NCBI RefSeq assembly: GCF_041595635.1
Contig: NZ_JBFHJW010000002.1
Span: 62,001 to 126,000 of the forward strand
Direction: 5' to 3'
Source: Labilibaculum sp041595635
GTDB lineage: Bacteria; Bacteroidota; Bacteroidia; Bacteroidales; Marinifilaceae
Length of the DNA stretch: 64,000 nucleotides
Shown here: positions 35,185-44,432 of the stretch, piece after piece
Numbering within the stretch: position 1 is the first letter of the stretch
How the letters are laid out: the number at the start of each line of letters is the position of its first letter
Notes under the pieces: generated by a model
Database searches by the model: none
The model's input: the letters and a program-made list of their open reading frames with translations, nothing else
Told to the model about the DNA's origin: nothing
Translations under genes and position numbers: made by a program

Positions 35185-35961
35185 TCATTTTTTAGGAAAC
35201 CACGGAATAAACGAACTGGTTTTGTTAATATATTCTTGATAAGATGGCTTCTTATTTTGTAAGCTTTTTTCAAGCAAGTCTACACCAGAAACTTTAACAA
35301 TTAGTATTGTCATCAATAATGAACCAATTATTTGCCAATAGCTGCCAGCAGCTATACTAAATAAAGCATAAGCCCACCAAACTGCAGCATCACCAAAATA
35401 ATTAGGATGACGAGTATATCTCAAAAATCCTGTAGTTAGGACTTTACCCTTGTTTCTGGGATCTTTTTTAAATACTGCCAGCTGGTAATCTCCACCTGCT
35501 TCAAAAGCAAAACCGACGAGCCATATTAAAATTCCAAGGTAATCGATCAAGCCTATATTGGCTGATTTAGAGTTTTCCGTAACTCCTAATAAAGGTAGAG
35601 ATACCAGCATAATTAATGCTCCTTGCAGCAGAAAAACCTGAAAATAACTGAACCACCAATAACGTTTGGGTCCATAGTTTCGTCTGAATTCCTGATACCT
35701 AAAATCTTCTCCTTTTCCGATATTTCGCCATGCAAGATAGATTGAAAGTCGTAATCCCCAGACACTTACTAAAACCCATACAAGTATTATTCGTCCGTTT
35801 AATTCTTCGCACATTAGAGAGTAAAAACTAGCAACTATTACAAATCCTAATCCCCAAAATAGATCTATAATACTTACATTTTTTATGGAAATACTATAGA
35901 TCCAAAGTAAGGTGACAAGAATGAATATGATGAGCGAAGCCTGTAAAAATAGTACCGACAT
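35185..35961 (-). CDS. DUF1295 membrane protein (steroid 5-alpha-reductase-like)
   Basis: This 258-residue protein has about six hydrophobic segments and the family C-terminal signature TGFLRYTRHPNYFGDAAVWWAYAL, followed by LEKSLQNKKPSYQEYINKTSSFIPW. DUF1295 proteins belong to the superfamily of isoprenylcysteine methyltransferase and steroid/enoyl reductases, which act on lipophilic substrates with NADPH or SAM. The exact reaction is unknown. It lies between the DAK2-DegV gene (11 bases) and the peroxiredoxin, so a lipid-related job is inferred. Confidence 0.85.
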   Translation of the reverse strand: MSVLFLQASLIIFILVTLLWIYSISIKNVSIIDLFWGLGFVIVASFYSLMCEELNGRIILVWVLVSVWGLRLSIYLAWRNIGKGEDFRYQEFRRNYGPKRYWWFSYFQVFLLQGALIMLVSLPLLGVTENSKSANIGLIDYLGILIWLVGFAFEAGGDYQLAVFKKDPRNKGKVLTTGFLRYTRHPNYFGDAAVWWAYALFSIAAGSYWQIIGSLLMTILIVKVSGVDLLEKSLQNKKPSYQEYINKTSSFIPWFPKK

Positions 35962-35972
35962 ATCGAATAGAA

Positions 35973-37772
35973 TTAAGAGTTATACATTAATGCTATTGCC
36001 AGTGAACCATTACCAGCATGCATCCCGATTACTGGAGATATATCGACCACCGAAATGGCTTTTATCCCAGTTGTTTTGAACATTTCGGTTTCTACATTTA
36101 CGGCGCCATCAGGATTGTGGGCATGCAGAATAATGTAGTTCCAAATTTTTTTCCCTTTACTTATTTTTTTAATGTGTTTGTAGATTTTATTCAAACTAGC
36201 TTTTTGACTAAATGTCTTACCAAACAAAAGGGATTTACCATATTTGTCCATCGAAATTACAGGATTTAAACCAAACATATTTGCAATAAAACCCTTTGGT
36301 TTGGAAACCCGGCCACCTTTAATCATGTATTTTAAATCCTTAACGCTTACAAATATTTTAGTGTTTTCTATATCTTTTGTAATGGATTTTATAATTGATT
36401 CAAAGCTTTTAGCAGATTCGACATATTGAGCTGCTTTAAGCACTATTAAGCCAAGAGCTCCCGATAAGTTTTTTGTGTCGATTACATGTATAGGTTTATT
36501 AAATTCGTAAGAAACACGTGCTGCAGCTTTTTTGCTATTGGAAAAGGTACCACTAAACTGACTAGTGAGATGAAGCGCAATAACGGCATCGTAATGAGTA
36601 GCGAGATGTGAATACACATTAGTAAAAATTTGTTCGTTAATTTGTGAGGTTTTAGGAAACTCACTTTCACTTTCCAGCATATCATAAAACTGATTGGGTT
36701 GAATCGTTACCTTATCCAAAAAGTGGTTTTGACCAAAGTTTAAATTAATAGGAACCATATGAATTTGATAATGATCCAGTAAATCTTTTGACAAATCACA
36801 AGTAGAATCGGTAAGGATTGCAATGTTCCATTTTCGATGAATAATCGCTTGCTGCTGACGAAGCATATCGTCAACTTTTTGGTAACTAATTGTTCCAATG
36901 TCTTTTAATTCATGAAAAAGTTTAGCGGGATAATTTGTGTGTAAATGCATACGACAAATGCTTTGTGAACCTGCTATTACCACCGAATCACCACTTTTAC
37001 ACAGTATCTTCTGAAGTTCCAATTTGCTTATAGTAAGCTGTTTTATTATTGCTTCGGTACAAAAACGATGAAGAATTGGTTCGTTGTTCATATCGTCGGA
37101 ATGAATAAGAGTGAGGTTTTGTTGCGATTCTACCGCCAGATGGCGAATATTTGTGTCTTTTACAAAATCAATAATTCCTTTAATAAACAGAACAAATCCT
37201 TTAGCTCCAGCATCTACGAAACCTGATTTATTAACCACCTTTAGTGTGAAAACGGTTTCAGCCAAAGATTTCTCAAGCACTGCTAATGAATCTATTATTA
37301 CCTTTTTAAAATCGTGAACGGAATCTTTTTTACTGGTCAGAAATTGAGACCATTCCTTAATTACGGTGAGCATTGTCCCTTCAACTGGATTGGCAATAGC
37401 TTCGTAAATATATGGGATCGATCTTTTTACACTACCAGCAAATTCAAATAAAGTAATAACAGAATGATTTTGGGTCTCACGGCTCAATCCATGTAGAAAT
37501 TGAGCAAAAATTACTCCTGAATTTCCTCTCGCACCGAGTAAAGCTGCATCAGCAATATTATTTACTGTTTTTTTATAAGATTTATGAGGAGTGGTATTGT
37601 CAATTACCGAACGAATGGTTGATGCTAAATTTGTTCCAGTATCCTTATCATTAACAGGAAAAAAATTAATTTTGTTTATGGCAGCCTGATTTTTAAGTAT
37701 TTGGTTTCCTCCAGCAATAAATGCGTAGTAAAGAAATTTTCCGTTAATAAAAGGGATGGTAATTTTATTCAT
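35973..37772 (-). CDS. Fused DAK2-DegV protein, probable single-chain fatty-acid kinase (FakA-FakB like)
   Basis: The 599-residue protein begins with a DhaL/DAK2 kinase domain (about 10-205): NKINFFPVNDKDTGTNLAST with D42 and D44 as metal ligands, and LGARGNSGVIFAQFL. A FakA-type middle follows with HRFCTEAIIKQL and SGDSVVIAG. A complete DegV lipid-binding domain (about 315-599) has AILTDSTCDLS, PKTSQIN, QFSGTFSNSKKAA, MIKGGRVSK and IGMHAGNGSLAIAL. In firmicutes FakA and FakB are separate and phosphorylate exogenous fatty acids. Here both parts are in one chain. Acyl-phosphate formation is therefore the likely reaction, feeding the PlsY encoded three genes downstream. Confidence 0.85.
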   Translation of the reverse strand: MNKITIPFINGKFLYYAFIAGGNQILKNQAAINKINFFPVNDKDTGTNLASTIRSVIDNTTPHKSYKKTVNNIADAALLGARGNSGVIFAQFLHGLSRETQNHSVITLFEFAGSVKRSIPYIYEAIANPVEGTMLTVIKEWSQFLTSKKDSVHDFKKVIIDSLAVLEKSLAETVFTLKVVNKSGFVDAGAKGFVLFIKGIIDFVKDTNIRHLAVESQQNLTLIHSDDMNNEPILHRFCTEAIIKQLTISKLELQKILCKSGDSVVIAGSQSICRMHLHTNYPAKLFHELKDIGTISYQKVDDMLRQQQAIIHRKWNIAILTDSTCDLSKDLLDHYQIHMVPINLNFGQNHFLDKVTIQPNQFYDMLESESEFPKTSQINEQIFTNVYSHLATHYDAVIALHLTSQFSGTFSNSKKAAARVSYEFNKPIHVIDTKNLSGALGLIVLKAAQYVESAKSFESIIKSITKDIENTKIFVSVKDLKYMIKGGRVSKPKGFIANMFGLNPVISMDKYGKSLLFGKTFSQKASLNKIYKHIKKISKGKKIWNYIILHAHNPDGAVNVETEMFKTTGIKAISVVDISPVIGMHAGNGSLAIALMYNS

Positions 37773-37910
37773 TATAACTTAATTTAAGTTTTAAAAATAT
37801 GTTAATACAAAATTCACTCTTTTCAATAGAATAAATTTTGATTAATGAACCATAATACCTCAATAAACAGGTCATCAAATATTCATTTACACTCTTAAAT
37901 AATTTTATAG

Positions 37911-38462
37911 CTATTCGTACTGTTCTATTCTTATGAGTTTTGAAATATCATAGTTTCGTTTCTGCAGTCGAGAGAGCAAATTCTGGTATAGTTCTTCTTC
38001 CATGTGTGCCTTTCTGCTTAAAATCCAGAGATATTTATCTGAACTACTACCAACTACAGCCCATTGGTAATCTTTATCCAATTCCATAACATAGTAATCA
38101 CCATAAAAAAACAAAAAGAAAGAAACTTTTAATTTCCCAGGTTCGTTCTCAGGATCAGGAATTTTGGCTTTTCCTATTGCTTGTGAGTATTCACCATTCA
38201 AACTATCTTTATATGCAGTATTTATCACACTTATTTTACCATCATCACGCAACAAATAATTTGCTTTAACACCAACAAGTCCACGTTCAAAGCGATTATC
38301 GTAACGAGCAATTTCAAACCAATTGCCTAAATATTTGTTAATATCAAGTTCACGTACACTTGAATTATCAATTTTTAAGTTTTGCGTCTCACATCCTGTA
38401 AAGCCTTTATTTATTATTGATGCAATTAACAATAGCATGAAAACATTAACAATTTTAGTCAT
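37911..38462 (-). CDS. blc: Outer-membrane lipocalin (Blc-like lipoprotein)
   Basis: This 183-residue protein has a lipobox FTGC at about residue 24. The lipocalin signature INKYLGNWFEIARYDNRFERGL, a beta-barrel region with GKAKIPDPENEPGKLKVSFF, YYVMELDKDYQWAVVGSS and the final WILSRKAHMEEELYQNLLSRL follow. E. coli Blc binds fatty acids and lysophospholipids at the outer membrane. Its place 138 bases upstream of the DAK2-DegV gene, on the same strand, fits lipid salvage, although a separate promoter is likely. Length is typical. Confidence 0.92.
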   Translation of the reverse strand: MTKIVNVFMLLLIASIINKGFTGCETQNLKIDNSSVRELDINKYLGNWFEIARYDNRFERGLVGVKANYLLRDDGKISVINTAYKDSLNGEYSQAIGKAKIPDPENEPGKLKVSFFLFFYGDYYVMELDKDYQWAVVGSSSDKYLWILSRKAHMEEELYQNLLSRLQKRNYDISKLIRIEQYE

Positions 38463-38670
38463 TGTACATTTCGATTTTCATTGGAATATGTTTATAAAAA
38501 AATAAAATATCAATGGTAAAGTCATAGAAGCTTTTTATTTTTAATAAAATAATGCATTTCTAATAGAATGCAAAAGGCTAATTATAAAAAGATTATACTC
38601 TGCAGACTAAATTCAACTCTCAAATAGGAGAGAAGTTAGTATTGCAAACCTGCGTACAGTATGATTGTAG

Positions 38671-39735
38671 TTAAAACCATTTTCGCTTGCGGAAATAAAA
38701 GAGCATCCCTATCGCTACTAAAATCATAACAATCCACATAATAAAATAACTATATTCATAGTGGAGTTCAGGAACAACGTCAAAATTAGTTCCATATATA
38801 CCAGCAATAAAAGTAAGAGGAATAAAAATAACAGAGAAAATAGTTAAAAATTTCATGATATCATTCAGCTTACTACTAATTGTGGTATGATATATATTTA
38901 GCTGGTCGGAGAGAATTTCTCGATAACTGTCCGAGGATTCACTTGCCTGATTAATATTATCCAATAATTCCCTAAAATGTACATCTGTTGAGTCACTGAT
39001 CAGATCAGATTCCATTTTTGAGAGATTCAGAATCATTTCTTTTGCAGGTTTCACATTTTTCCGAAGAAAATTTAATTCTCTTTTATAAGTGTTAATTTCT
39101 TCAATAATAGATTGTTTAGGATCTGCCAATAAATTTTCTTCCAGATTTTCGATTTTTTCACCCAATACGCTAATAATATAGATGTAATTATCGATGACAA
39201 TATCAAGCAGAGCAAAAGCTAAATAATCGGTTCCTGATGTACGAATTCGTTTTTTGTGTTTCCTGATTCTTTCGCGAACAGGTTCAAAAACATCTCCTCT
39301 TTTTTCCTGAAATGTAATTAGAACAGTACTAGTAAGAATTAAGCTTAAATTCTCAACCTGAATTAGATCTGTTGCATCATCGTGCTGCAACATTTTAATG
39401 GAGATGTAAATACAATTATCATAATCTTGAACCATTGGTCTTGATTGAGTATTCATTACACTTGCCATCACTAAAGGATCAAACTGAAAACCTTTGGTAA
39501 TTTCAGACATAATTTCAGTATTGTGAATTCCATCGATATTAAACCAGGTAACAGTTTCTTTTTCTTGATATTTTAATACTTCGTTAACCGTTTCAATAGC
39601 ATTCTCTTCCATATTTCTCGAATCAAAATCGATAACGCGTAACAAAACCTTATCAATTTTTTGCTCTCCTCGAAATAATAGATCATCAGGTGAGATACCT
39701 ATTTCGTGTTTAGATTTTTTAATAAATCGAGCCAT
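38671..39735 (-). CDS. corA: CorA-family divalent-cation channel with GTN selectivity motif
   Basis: The 354-residue protein has a cytoplasmic alpha/beta domain, a long stalk helix (about 200-290) and two C-terminal membrane helices. The selectivity-filter position reads YGTNF (G315-T316-N317), where magnesium CorA proteins have GMN. The following loop FDVVPEL is acidic and normal. A threonine in place of methionine could alter ion choice, though asparagine is kept. The gene starts 9 bases after the end of a CNNM-like transporter gene, so the two are probably expressed together and both relate to magnesium or similar cations. Confidence 0.9.
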   Translation of the reverse strand: MARFIKKSKHEIGISPDDLLFRGEQKIDKVLLRVIDFDSRNMEENAIETVNEVLKYQEKETVTWFNIDGIHNTEIMSEITKGFQFDPLVMASVMNTQSRPMVQDYDNCIYISIKMLQHDDATDLIQVENLSLILTSTVLITFQEKRGDVFEPVRERIRKHKKRIRTSGTDYLAFALLDIVIDNYIYIISVLGEKIENLEENLLADPKQSIIEEINTYKRELNFLRKNVKPAKEMILNLSKMESDLISDSTDVHFRELLDNINQASESSDSYREILSDQLNIYHTTISSKLNDIMKFLTIFSVIFIPLTFIAGIYGTNFDVVPELHYEYSYFIMWIVMILVAIGMLFYFRKRKWF

Positions 39736-39744
39736 ATTTTCGTT

Positions 39745-40767
39745 TTAATCGTTTATACTTCCAATTCCTTTTAACAAGCGACCTAATATATCCGCTCCTG
39801 TAATGATGCGTTTATTTTCTTTCTGCCAGAATAGTACAATATCCTTGTCCAATGGATCATCTGAGGTAATATCCATTTTTGTTTTTAGCTTCATTATTAC
39901 TTTTCCAAGATTTGATAAGTAATTAGTAAGTACGATAGGTACATGGCAGTAATTTTTGATATCTGCATTAGCTGAAGAGAAAAGTACAGCTCGAATAAAG
40001 CCATCGGCATCTAAAACCAATTTTGGCAAATCATTTTCATCGGTAAAAATAATCCATTTTTCACCTGATTTATTGATTAATTTCAGAAAAGGATCTTCAG
40101 TCGTAGTGCTAAATTTAGGGAAAACAATACGATTTAGCTGAGTTTTTAATTTTATAATACTTAATGGATTAACAGCTTCACCTTCTTGAGTAATAACAAC
40201 ATCATCCATAGAAAAAAAATTAATAGCACCAGTTCCTTCTACATGATCAATCTCACTACCCGAACCTTCCATGTGTTTTTTAATAAATAACTTGATGTTG
40301 CTCTCGGCAAAGTATTGCACCGATTCTTTGCCCAACCAACTATCCAACATAAGAGCACTGGGTTTGGCAACAGGATAAAGAAGAAATTGATAAAATTTTA
40401 AAGCAGAGGATAGGATGGATGCCATTCTAAGAGCGTTTCGAGAGAAGTAAGCTTGCGGAATAATTTCTCCAAATAAAGTAATTATCCCTGTTGAAAAAGC
40501 AAAGGAAACCAGACCTGCCATTACCGAATCGGATAGCAAAGTGAGTAAAACATTTATGGCCACATTTCCCCATAAAATGGTAGTCAGTAGAAAGTTAGAG
40601 TCTTTTCTCATGGCCAATACTTGTTTGGCTCCCTTAGCACTCGATGATTCAGCTTCAATTTCGAGCCGAAGACGAGTTAGACTAAAAAATGCCAAATTAA
40701 GTCCTGAGAACATTGCCGACTGCGACAAACAAAATGCAATGCCAAACCAAATAAATAATTCATTCAT
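39745..40767 (-). CDS. CNNM/CorC-family (DUF21) ion transporter
   Basis: This 340-residue protein has a DUF21 membrane domain (about 1-155): FIWFGIAFCLSQSAMFSGLNLAFFSLTRLRLE, ILWGNVAINVLLTLL and FGEIIPQAYFSRNALR. A cytoplasmic region follows with a degenerate CBS pair (about 190-335, ending LFWQKENKRIITGADILGRLLKGI). CNNM/CorC proteins transport Mg2+ out of the cell. The C-terminal CorC_HlyC domain of longer members is absent. It shares an operon with corA (gap 9 bases), suggesting paired import and export of one cation. Confidence 0.88.
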   Translation of the reverse strand: MNELFIWFGIAFCLSQSAMFSGLNLAFFSLTRLRLEIEAESSSAKGAKQVLAMRKDSNFLLTTILWGNVAINVLLTLLSDSVMAGLVSFAFSTGIITLFGEIIPQAYFSRNALRMASILSSALKFYQFLLYPVAKPSALMLDSWLGKESVQYFAESNIKLFIKKHMEGSGSEIDHVEGTGAINFFSMDDVVITQEGEAVNPLSIIKLKTQLNRIVFPKFSTTTEDPFLKLINKSGEKWIIFTDENDLPKLVLDADGFIRAVLFSSANADIKNYCHVPIVLTNYLSNLGKVIMKLKTKMDITSDDPLDKDIVLFWQKENKRIITGADILGRLLKGIGSIND

Positions 40768-41151
40768 AAGTAAAGTTCGATGCTAGTGCTTCGTAAAGTA
40801 TTGTTTAAATACAATTAAAAATAAGATATTTTATGGATTTTATTCCCGTTATTGATTTTTTTTGTGACAGTTGATATTATGATCGTTAATCATATATAAC
40901 AAAATAGAAATGAATTGTATTGCGAGAAAAATAACTAGTCTTCTAACTATAGGTAACATATTAGTTCTGAACAAACAGACTTTTGGCTGGCTAAAAAATT
41001 AACATAAAAAAAAGCCACCTAAATAGGTGACTTTATAAATTGTTTCTTAAAGCACAATGCGCAAAAACAGCAAAGGATGATGAAGAAAAAGAAAGTTGTA
41101 TTTTTTGGAGGAAAACTGCTGTAGATAAGGAAATATTCCAGACGAAAATTT
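40768..41151. other. Intergenic region (384 bases) between mtaB end and CNNM gene start
   Basis: It contains the leftward terminator at 41005-41034 and presumably the CNNM promoter. No -7/-33 pair, small gene or RNA could be supported. Confidence 0.55.
41005..41034 (-). terminator. Leftward intrinsic terminator of the FNR-miaB-mtaB operon
   Basis: On the minus strand AAAGTCACCT pairs with AGGTGGCTTT (one T-G pair) around a 4-base loop and runs into T residues, 118 bases after the mtaB stop. Confidence 0.8.
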
Positions 41152-42438
41152 TTATTCGGAAATTAAAATACCTTTTAATGCAGGATCGGGGTCATCCTGT
41201 ACTCCCGTTATTTTAACTTTATAAAATTGGTTTCTTTTGATATTTTCACCTAAAAACTCTACAGGAATATAGTGTTCACCATAACCATAATTAATATTTT
41301 CTTTAGATTTTTCAACTAAAACTGACTGATGTTTCCCAATAAAGCTTTTTCGATATTCAATTTTCATTTCTTCGGATAAATTGCGAAGAATTTCGCTTCT
41401 TTTGTTTTTAGTTTGCTCATTTACCTGATTAATCATTCTTTCTCCTCTTGTTCCTTTTCGAATAGAATATTTAAAGGCATGAATATGGCCAAACTTAATT
41501 TTTTTACTTAGTTCACAAGTTGCTAAAAAGTCTTCATTCTGCTCATTAGGAAAACCTATGATAACATCTGTAGTAATATTAAAATCAGGATTTTGACTTC
41601 TAATTTTATCAACCGTAGCCTTGAATTTTTTAGCAGTATACATCCTTCTCATTTGAAGTAAAACTGACTCTGATCCACTTTGTAAACAAAGATGTAAATG
41701 TGGAGTCATTTTAGGATGTTTTAGTAAACTAATAAATTTGTCGCCAAAGCCATCAGGCTCTATAGAGGAGATACGCAATCGAAAATTACCTTCTAAATCA
41801 AGAATTTGTTCAACAAGATCATCAAATTTGTAGTTTTCAAATTCATACCTGCCAATATTAACCCCAGTAATAACAATTTCCTTAGCTCCCTGAGCAATTA
41901 CCTCACGAATATTTGTGAGAATATCATTTATGGGGCGACTTTTAGCTCTACCTCTCACGGATGGAATGATACAGAATGTACAAAAATTATCACAACCATC
42001 CTGTATTTTAATCATGCTTCGGGTATGAAACCCCTTATCAGTAGCTCCATAAGAAAACAGATCAACATTCAATTTTGAAGGATGTATAATTTCACCATCA
42101 AAATGAGCTTCCACCAATGAAAAAACAGAAGTTTTCTGATCATTCTCAACAACATAGTTGATTTCATCCTGATTTTCTAATTCTTCTTTGGCATTATTTG
42201 CCATGCATCCAGTTACAACAAGAACCGAATCTTTGTTCCTACGATTTGCCTGATTGATGAAATTTCTTGACTTATGATCACTTTGGTGTGTTACAGTGCA
42301 AGAGTTTATGACATAAACATCTGCTGATTCGCTGAAAGGAACAAGCTGATATCCTTTGTTTTGGAATTGTGAGGCCAGAGCATCTGTTTCATATTGATTA
42401 AGTCTACAACCTAGAGTTTTAAAAGCTACTTTTTTCAC
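41152..42438 (-). CDS. mtaB: tRNA threonylcarbamoyladenosine (t6A37) methylthiotransferase
   Basis: MtaB adds a methylthio group to t6A37 in tRNAs reading ANN codons. The 428-residue radical-SAM protein has the auxiliary-cluster cysteines C11 (TLGCRLNQYET), C47 and C78, the radical-SAM cysteines C149, C153 and C156 (CDNFCTFCIIPSVRGRAKSR), and a C-terminal TRAM domain (about 365-428). The LNQYETD motif and RGRAKSR favour MtaB over MiaB. Its start overlaps the miaB stop by 4 bases, so the two methylthiotransferases are co-translated. Confidence 0.93.
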   Translation of the reverse strand: MKKVAFKTLGCRLNQYETDALASQFQNKGYQLVPFSESADVYVINSCTVTHQSDHKSRNFINQANRRNKDSVLVVTGCMANNAKEELENQDEINYVVENDQKTSVFSLVEAHFDGEIIHPSKLNVDLFSYGATDKGFHTRSMIKIQDGCDNFCTFCIIPSVRGRAKSRPINDILTNIREVIAQGAKEIVITGVNIGRYEFENYKFDDLVEQILDLEGNFRLRISSIEPDGFGDKFISLLKHPKMTPHLHLCLQSGSESVLLQMRRMYTAKKFKATVDKIRSQNPDFNITTDVIIGFPNEQNEDFLATCELSKKIKFGHIHAFKYSIRKGTRGERMINQVNEQTKNKRSEILRNLSEEMKIEYRKSFIGKHQSVLVEKSKENINYGYGEHYIPVEFLGENIKRNQFYKVKITGVQDDPDPALKGILISE

Positions 42439-43778
42439 GAAATATATTCTTTACAAGTTATCAGATCACCTTCAACTGAAAAATCAGATGCAGATGTTAT
42501 TTTCACATCAACAAATTCACCAATTAGACTTTCGTTCGTCGATAAGAACCTTACATTTATTCTTCCTTCGGTTAGTCCGGTAAGATATCCATCGTGTCTG
42601 GCTTGGCTTTTCACCAAAACCCGAAAGGATTTATCGACCATACTCAAATTGTAATTTTTGGAATGAACTTTTAGATCCTCAGTCAAAATATGATGTCTTT
42701 CTTTTTTTACATCCCGAGGAATATCATCAAACCATCGGTGACTTAAAGCTCCAGGTCGGGGAGAATACATGGCAATATATGCCATATTATACTTGAATTC
42801 ATTCATTGCTTTCCGAGTATTCTCAAACTGCTCTTCATTTTCACCAGTAAAACCGACAATTATATCGGTAAATAATGTTGCTTCAGGAATTAGACGTTTT
42901 ATTGTTTGAACAATTTGTCTGTACTTTTCTAAGCCATGTTTACGATTCATATGGATAAGTACCTTTTCATCACCCGATTGCAAAGGAAGATGAATTTGCT
43001 TAGCAAGACATTTATATTGAGCAATTACCTCTATTACTTCATCAGTCATATCTCGTGGATGCGGAGATGTAAAATACAACCAGAATTCACTTTTCATCTC
43101 TAATCCTAATTGACCAATTTTCCGTAATAATTCTGGAAAGTCGATCTCATCTCCTTTTTTATCAAGTCCGTATGAATTCACATTTTGACCTAATAAAGTT
43201 ATGGATTTAAAACCACGATTTACTAAACTTTTGACCTCCTGAATAATATCAGCGGAGGGACGAGATACTTCTCTTCCTCGCGTATAAGGAACTGCACAAA
43301 AGGAACAGAACTTATCACAGCCATTTTGAATGGGAACAAAAGCCTCAAATTTAGTGCTGTAATCTGGTTTTACATTCCAAAATTCAGAGATATTCTCGTT
43401 ATGAGCATCAAACCCCTGCTGTAAACCAACAGCCGTAGTAATTCCATATTGTTGAATCATTTCTGGCAGATTGGGTAAATCTTTCATTTGAAAGATAATA
43501 TCAAATAATTTGAGAAATTTATCCAAATCGGATGGAAGAATGCAACCAGAAACAAAAGTAATTAGGTTGCGTTTATTTTTCCAAAGATTCCATTTATGAA
43601 TTTTACAGTAGACTTTATCGATGGCATTTTGACGAACCGAGCATGCCAAAATACCAATGAGATTTGCTTCGTCCTCATTATCTGTCCATTGATAGCCCAT
43701 GTTTTCGATCACTGAGCGAACTCTTTCACCGTCAGAGGCATTCATTTGGCAACCTAGTGATACAAGATGATATTTCAT
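42435..43778 (-). CDS. miaB: MiaB-type tRNA methylthiotransferase
   Basis: MiaB converts i6A37 to ms2i6A37 in tRNA. The 447-residue protein carries auxiliary-cluster cysteines C10 (SLGCQMNASDGERV), C46 and C79, and radical-SAM cysteines C154, C158 and C161 in CDKFCSFCAVPYTRGREVSR. A TRAM domain lies at about 385-445. CQMNxxD and YTRGREVSR are MiaB-like. The CSVRQNA stretch is the usual position of the second cysteine. The gene lies between a flavin reductase gene (9 bases) and mtaB (overlap). A second MiaB copy elsewhere in the genome cannot be excluded. Confidence 0.9.
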   Translation of the reverse strand: MKYHLVSLGCQMNASDGERVRSVIENMGYQWTDNEDEANLIGILACSVRQNAIDKVYCKIHKWNLWKNKRNLITFVSGCILPSDLDKFLKLFDIIFQMKDLPNLPEMIQQYGITTAVGLQQGFDAHNENISEFWNVKPDYSTKFEAFVPIQNGCDKFCSFCAVPYTRGREVSRPSADIIQEVKSLVNRGFKSITLLGQNVNSYGLDKKGDEIDFPELLRKIGQLGLEMKSEFWLYFTSPHPRDMTDEVIEVIAQYKCLAKQIHLPLQSGDEKVLIHMNRKHGLEKYRQIVQTIKRLIPEATLFTDIIVGFTGENEEQFENTRKAMNEFKYNMAYIAMYSPRPGALSHRWFDDIPRDVKKERHHILTEDLKVHSKNYNLSMVDKSFRVLVKSQARHDGYLTGLTEGRINVRFLSTNESLIGEFVDVKITSASDFSVEGDLITCKEYIS

Positions 43779-43787
43779 TTTTTTTCC

Positions 43788-44432
43788 TTAAAAGTATACT
43801 TCAGTGTGAATTGGACCTAGTGAAATACCCTGTTTTTCAAGAATATCGTAAGCTTCATAAATCATATGGCAATTACCACACAAATAACAAACAGTATCTG
43901 AAGGGATAGGATTTTTAAGAAGATATTCGGTAACGCGTCCCTTAAAATCGCCAGTTTTTTCCCGAGAAGTACATAAAATATATTTGCCAGTTGGATAGCT
44001 TTCTTTTTCATAAGCCTCTTCTTGCAAACGTACTCCATGAAGAACTTTATAATCCATTTCAGGATGACTATTTACAAAACTATGAATGGGAGAGATACCT
44101 GTACCAGTAGCAATAAATAGAAATTTTTTCTTTGCAATTTCTGAGTCTTCCAAAGAAAAGTGGCCAAATGGTCCATCTACATCCAGAAAATCTCCATTTT
44201 TACATCTTTTTAGTTTTTTTGATACCAAGCCATTTTCTACTTCTTTAATTAGAACCTCTAGGTATTCATCCTGTTCCGAACTGTATATAGAGTATTCTCT
44301 TCGATCAATACTTCCAGAAAATCCTAAGGTAATGTATTGTCCTGTTTTAAAAGTAAAATTGTTTTTTTCCATTCTGATCACATAAGTGGAATCAGTAAGG
44401 TTTCTTATTTCAATAACTTTGTGTGATTTCAT
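43788..44432 (-). CDS. Ferredoxin-NADP reductase-family flavoprotein
   Basis: This 214-residue protein is a compact FNR fold: a FAD domain with RREYSIYSS (flavin motif RxYS) and a NADP domain with LFIATGTGISPIHSFV, YLCGNCHMIYEAYDIL and the terminal aromatic HTEVYF. There is no iron-sulphur domain. It would pass electrons from NADPH to a ferredoxin or flavodoxin. It is the first gene of an operon with miaB and mtaB, both of which need low-potential electrons for radical-SAM chemistry, so it may be their reductase partner (inference). Confidence 0.85.
   Translation of the reverse strand: MKSHKVIEIRNLTDSTYVIRMEKNNFTFKTGQYITLGFSGSIDRREYSIYSSEQDEYLEVLIKEVENGLVSKKLKRCKNGDFLDVDGPFGHFSLEDSEIAKKKFLFIATGTGISPIHSFVNSHPEMDYKVLHGVRLQEEAYEKESYPTGKYILCTSREKTGDFKGRVTEYLLKNPIPSDTVCYLCGNCHMIYEAYDILEKQGISLGPIHTEVYF

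Noticed and set aside
35181..35273. N-terminal extension of the peroxiredoxin
   Set aside because: It overlaps the end of the DUF1295 gene by 89 bases and is not supported by context; ATG 35180 follows the stop by 4 bases.
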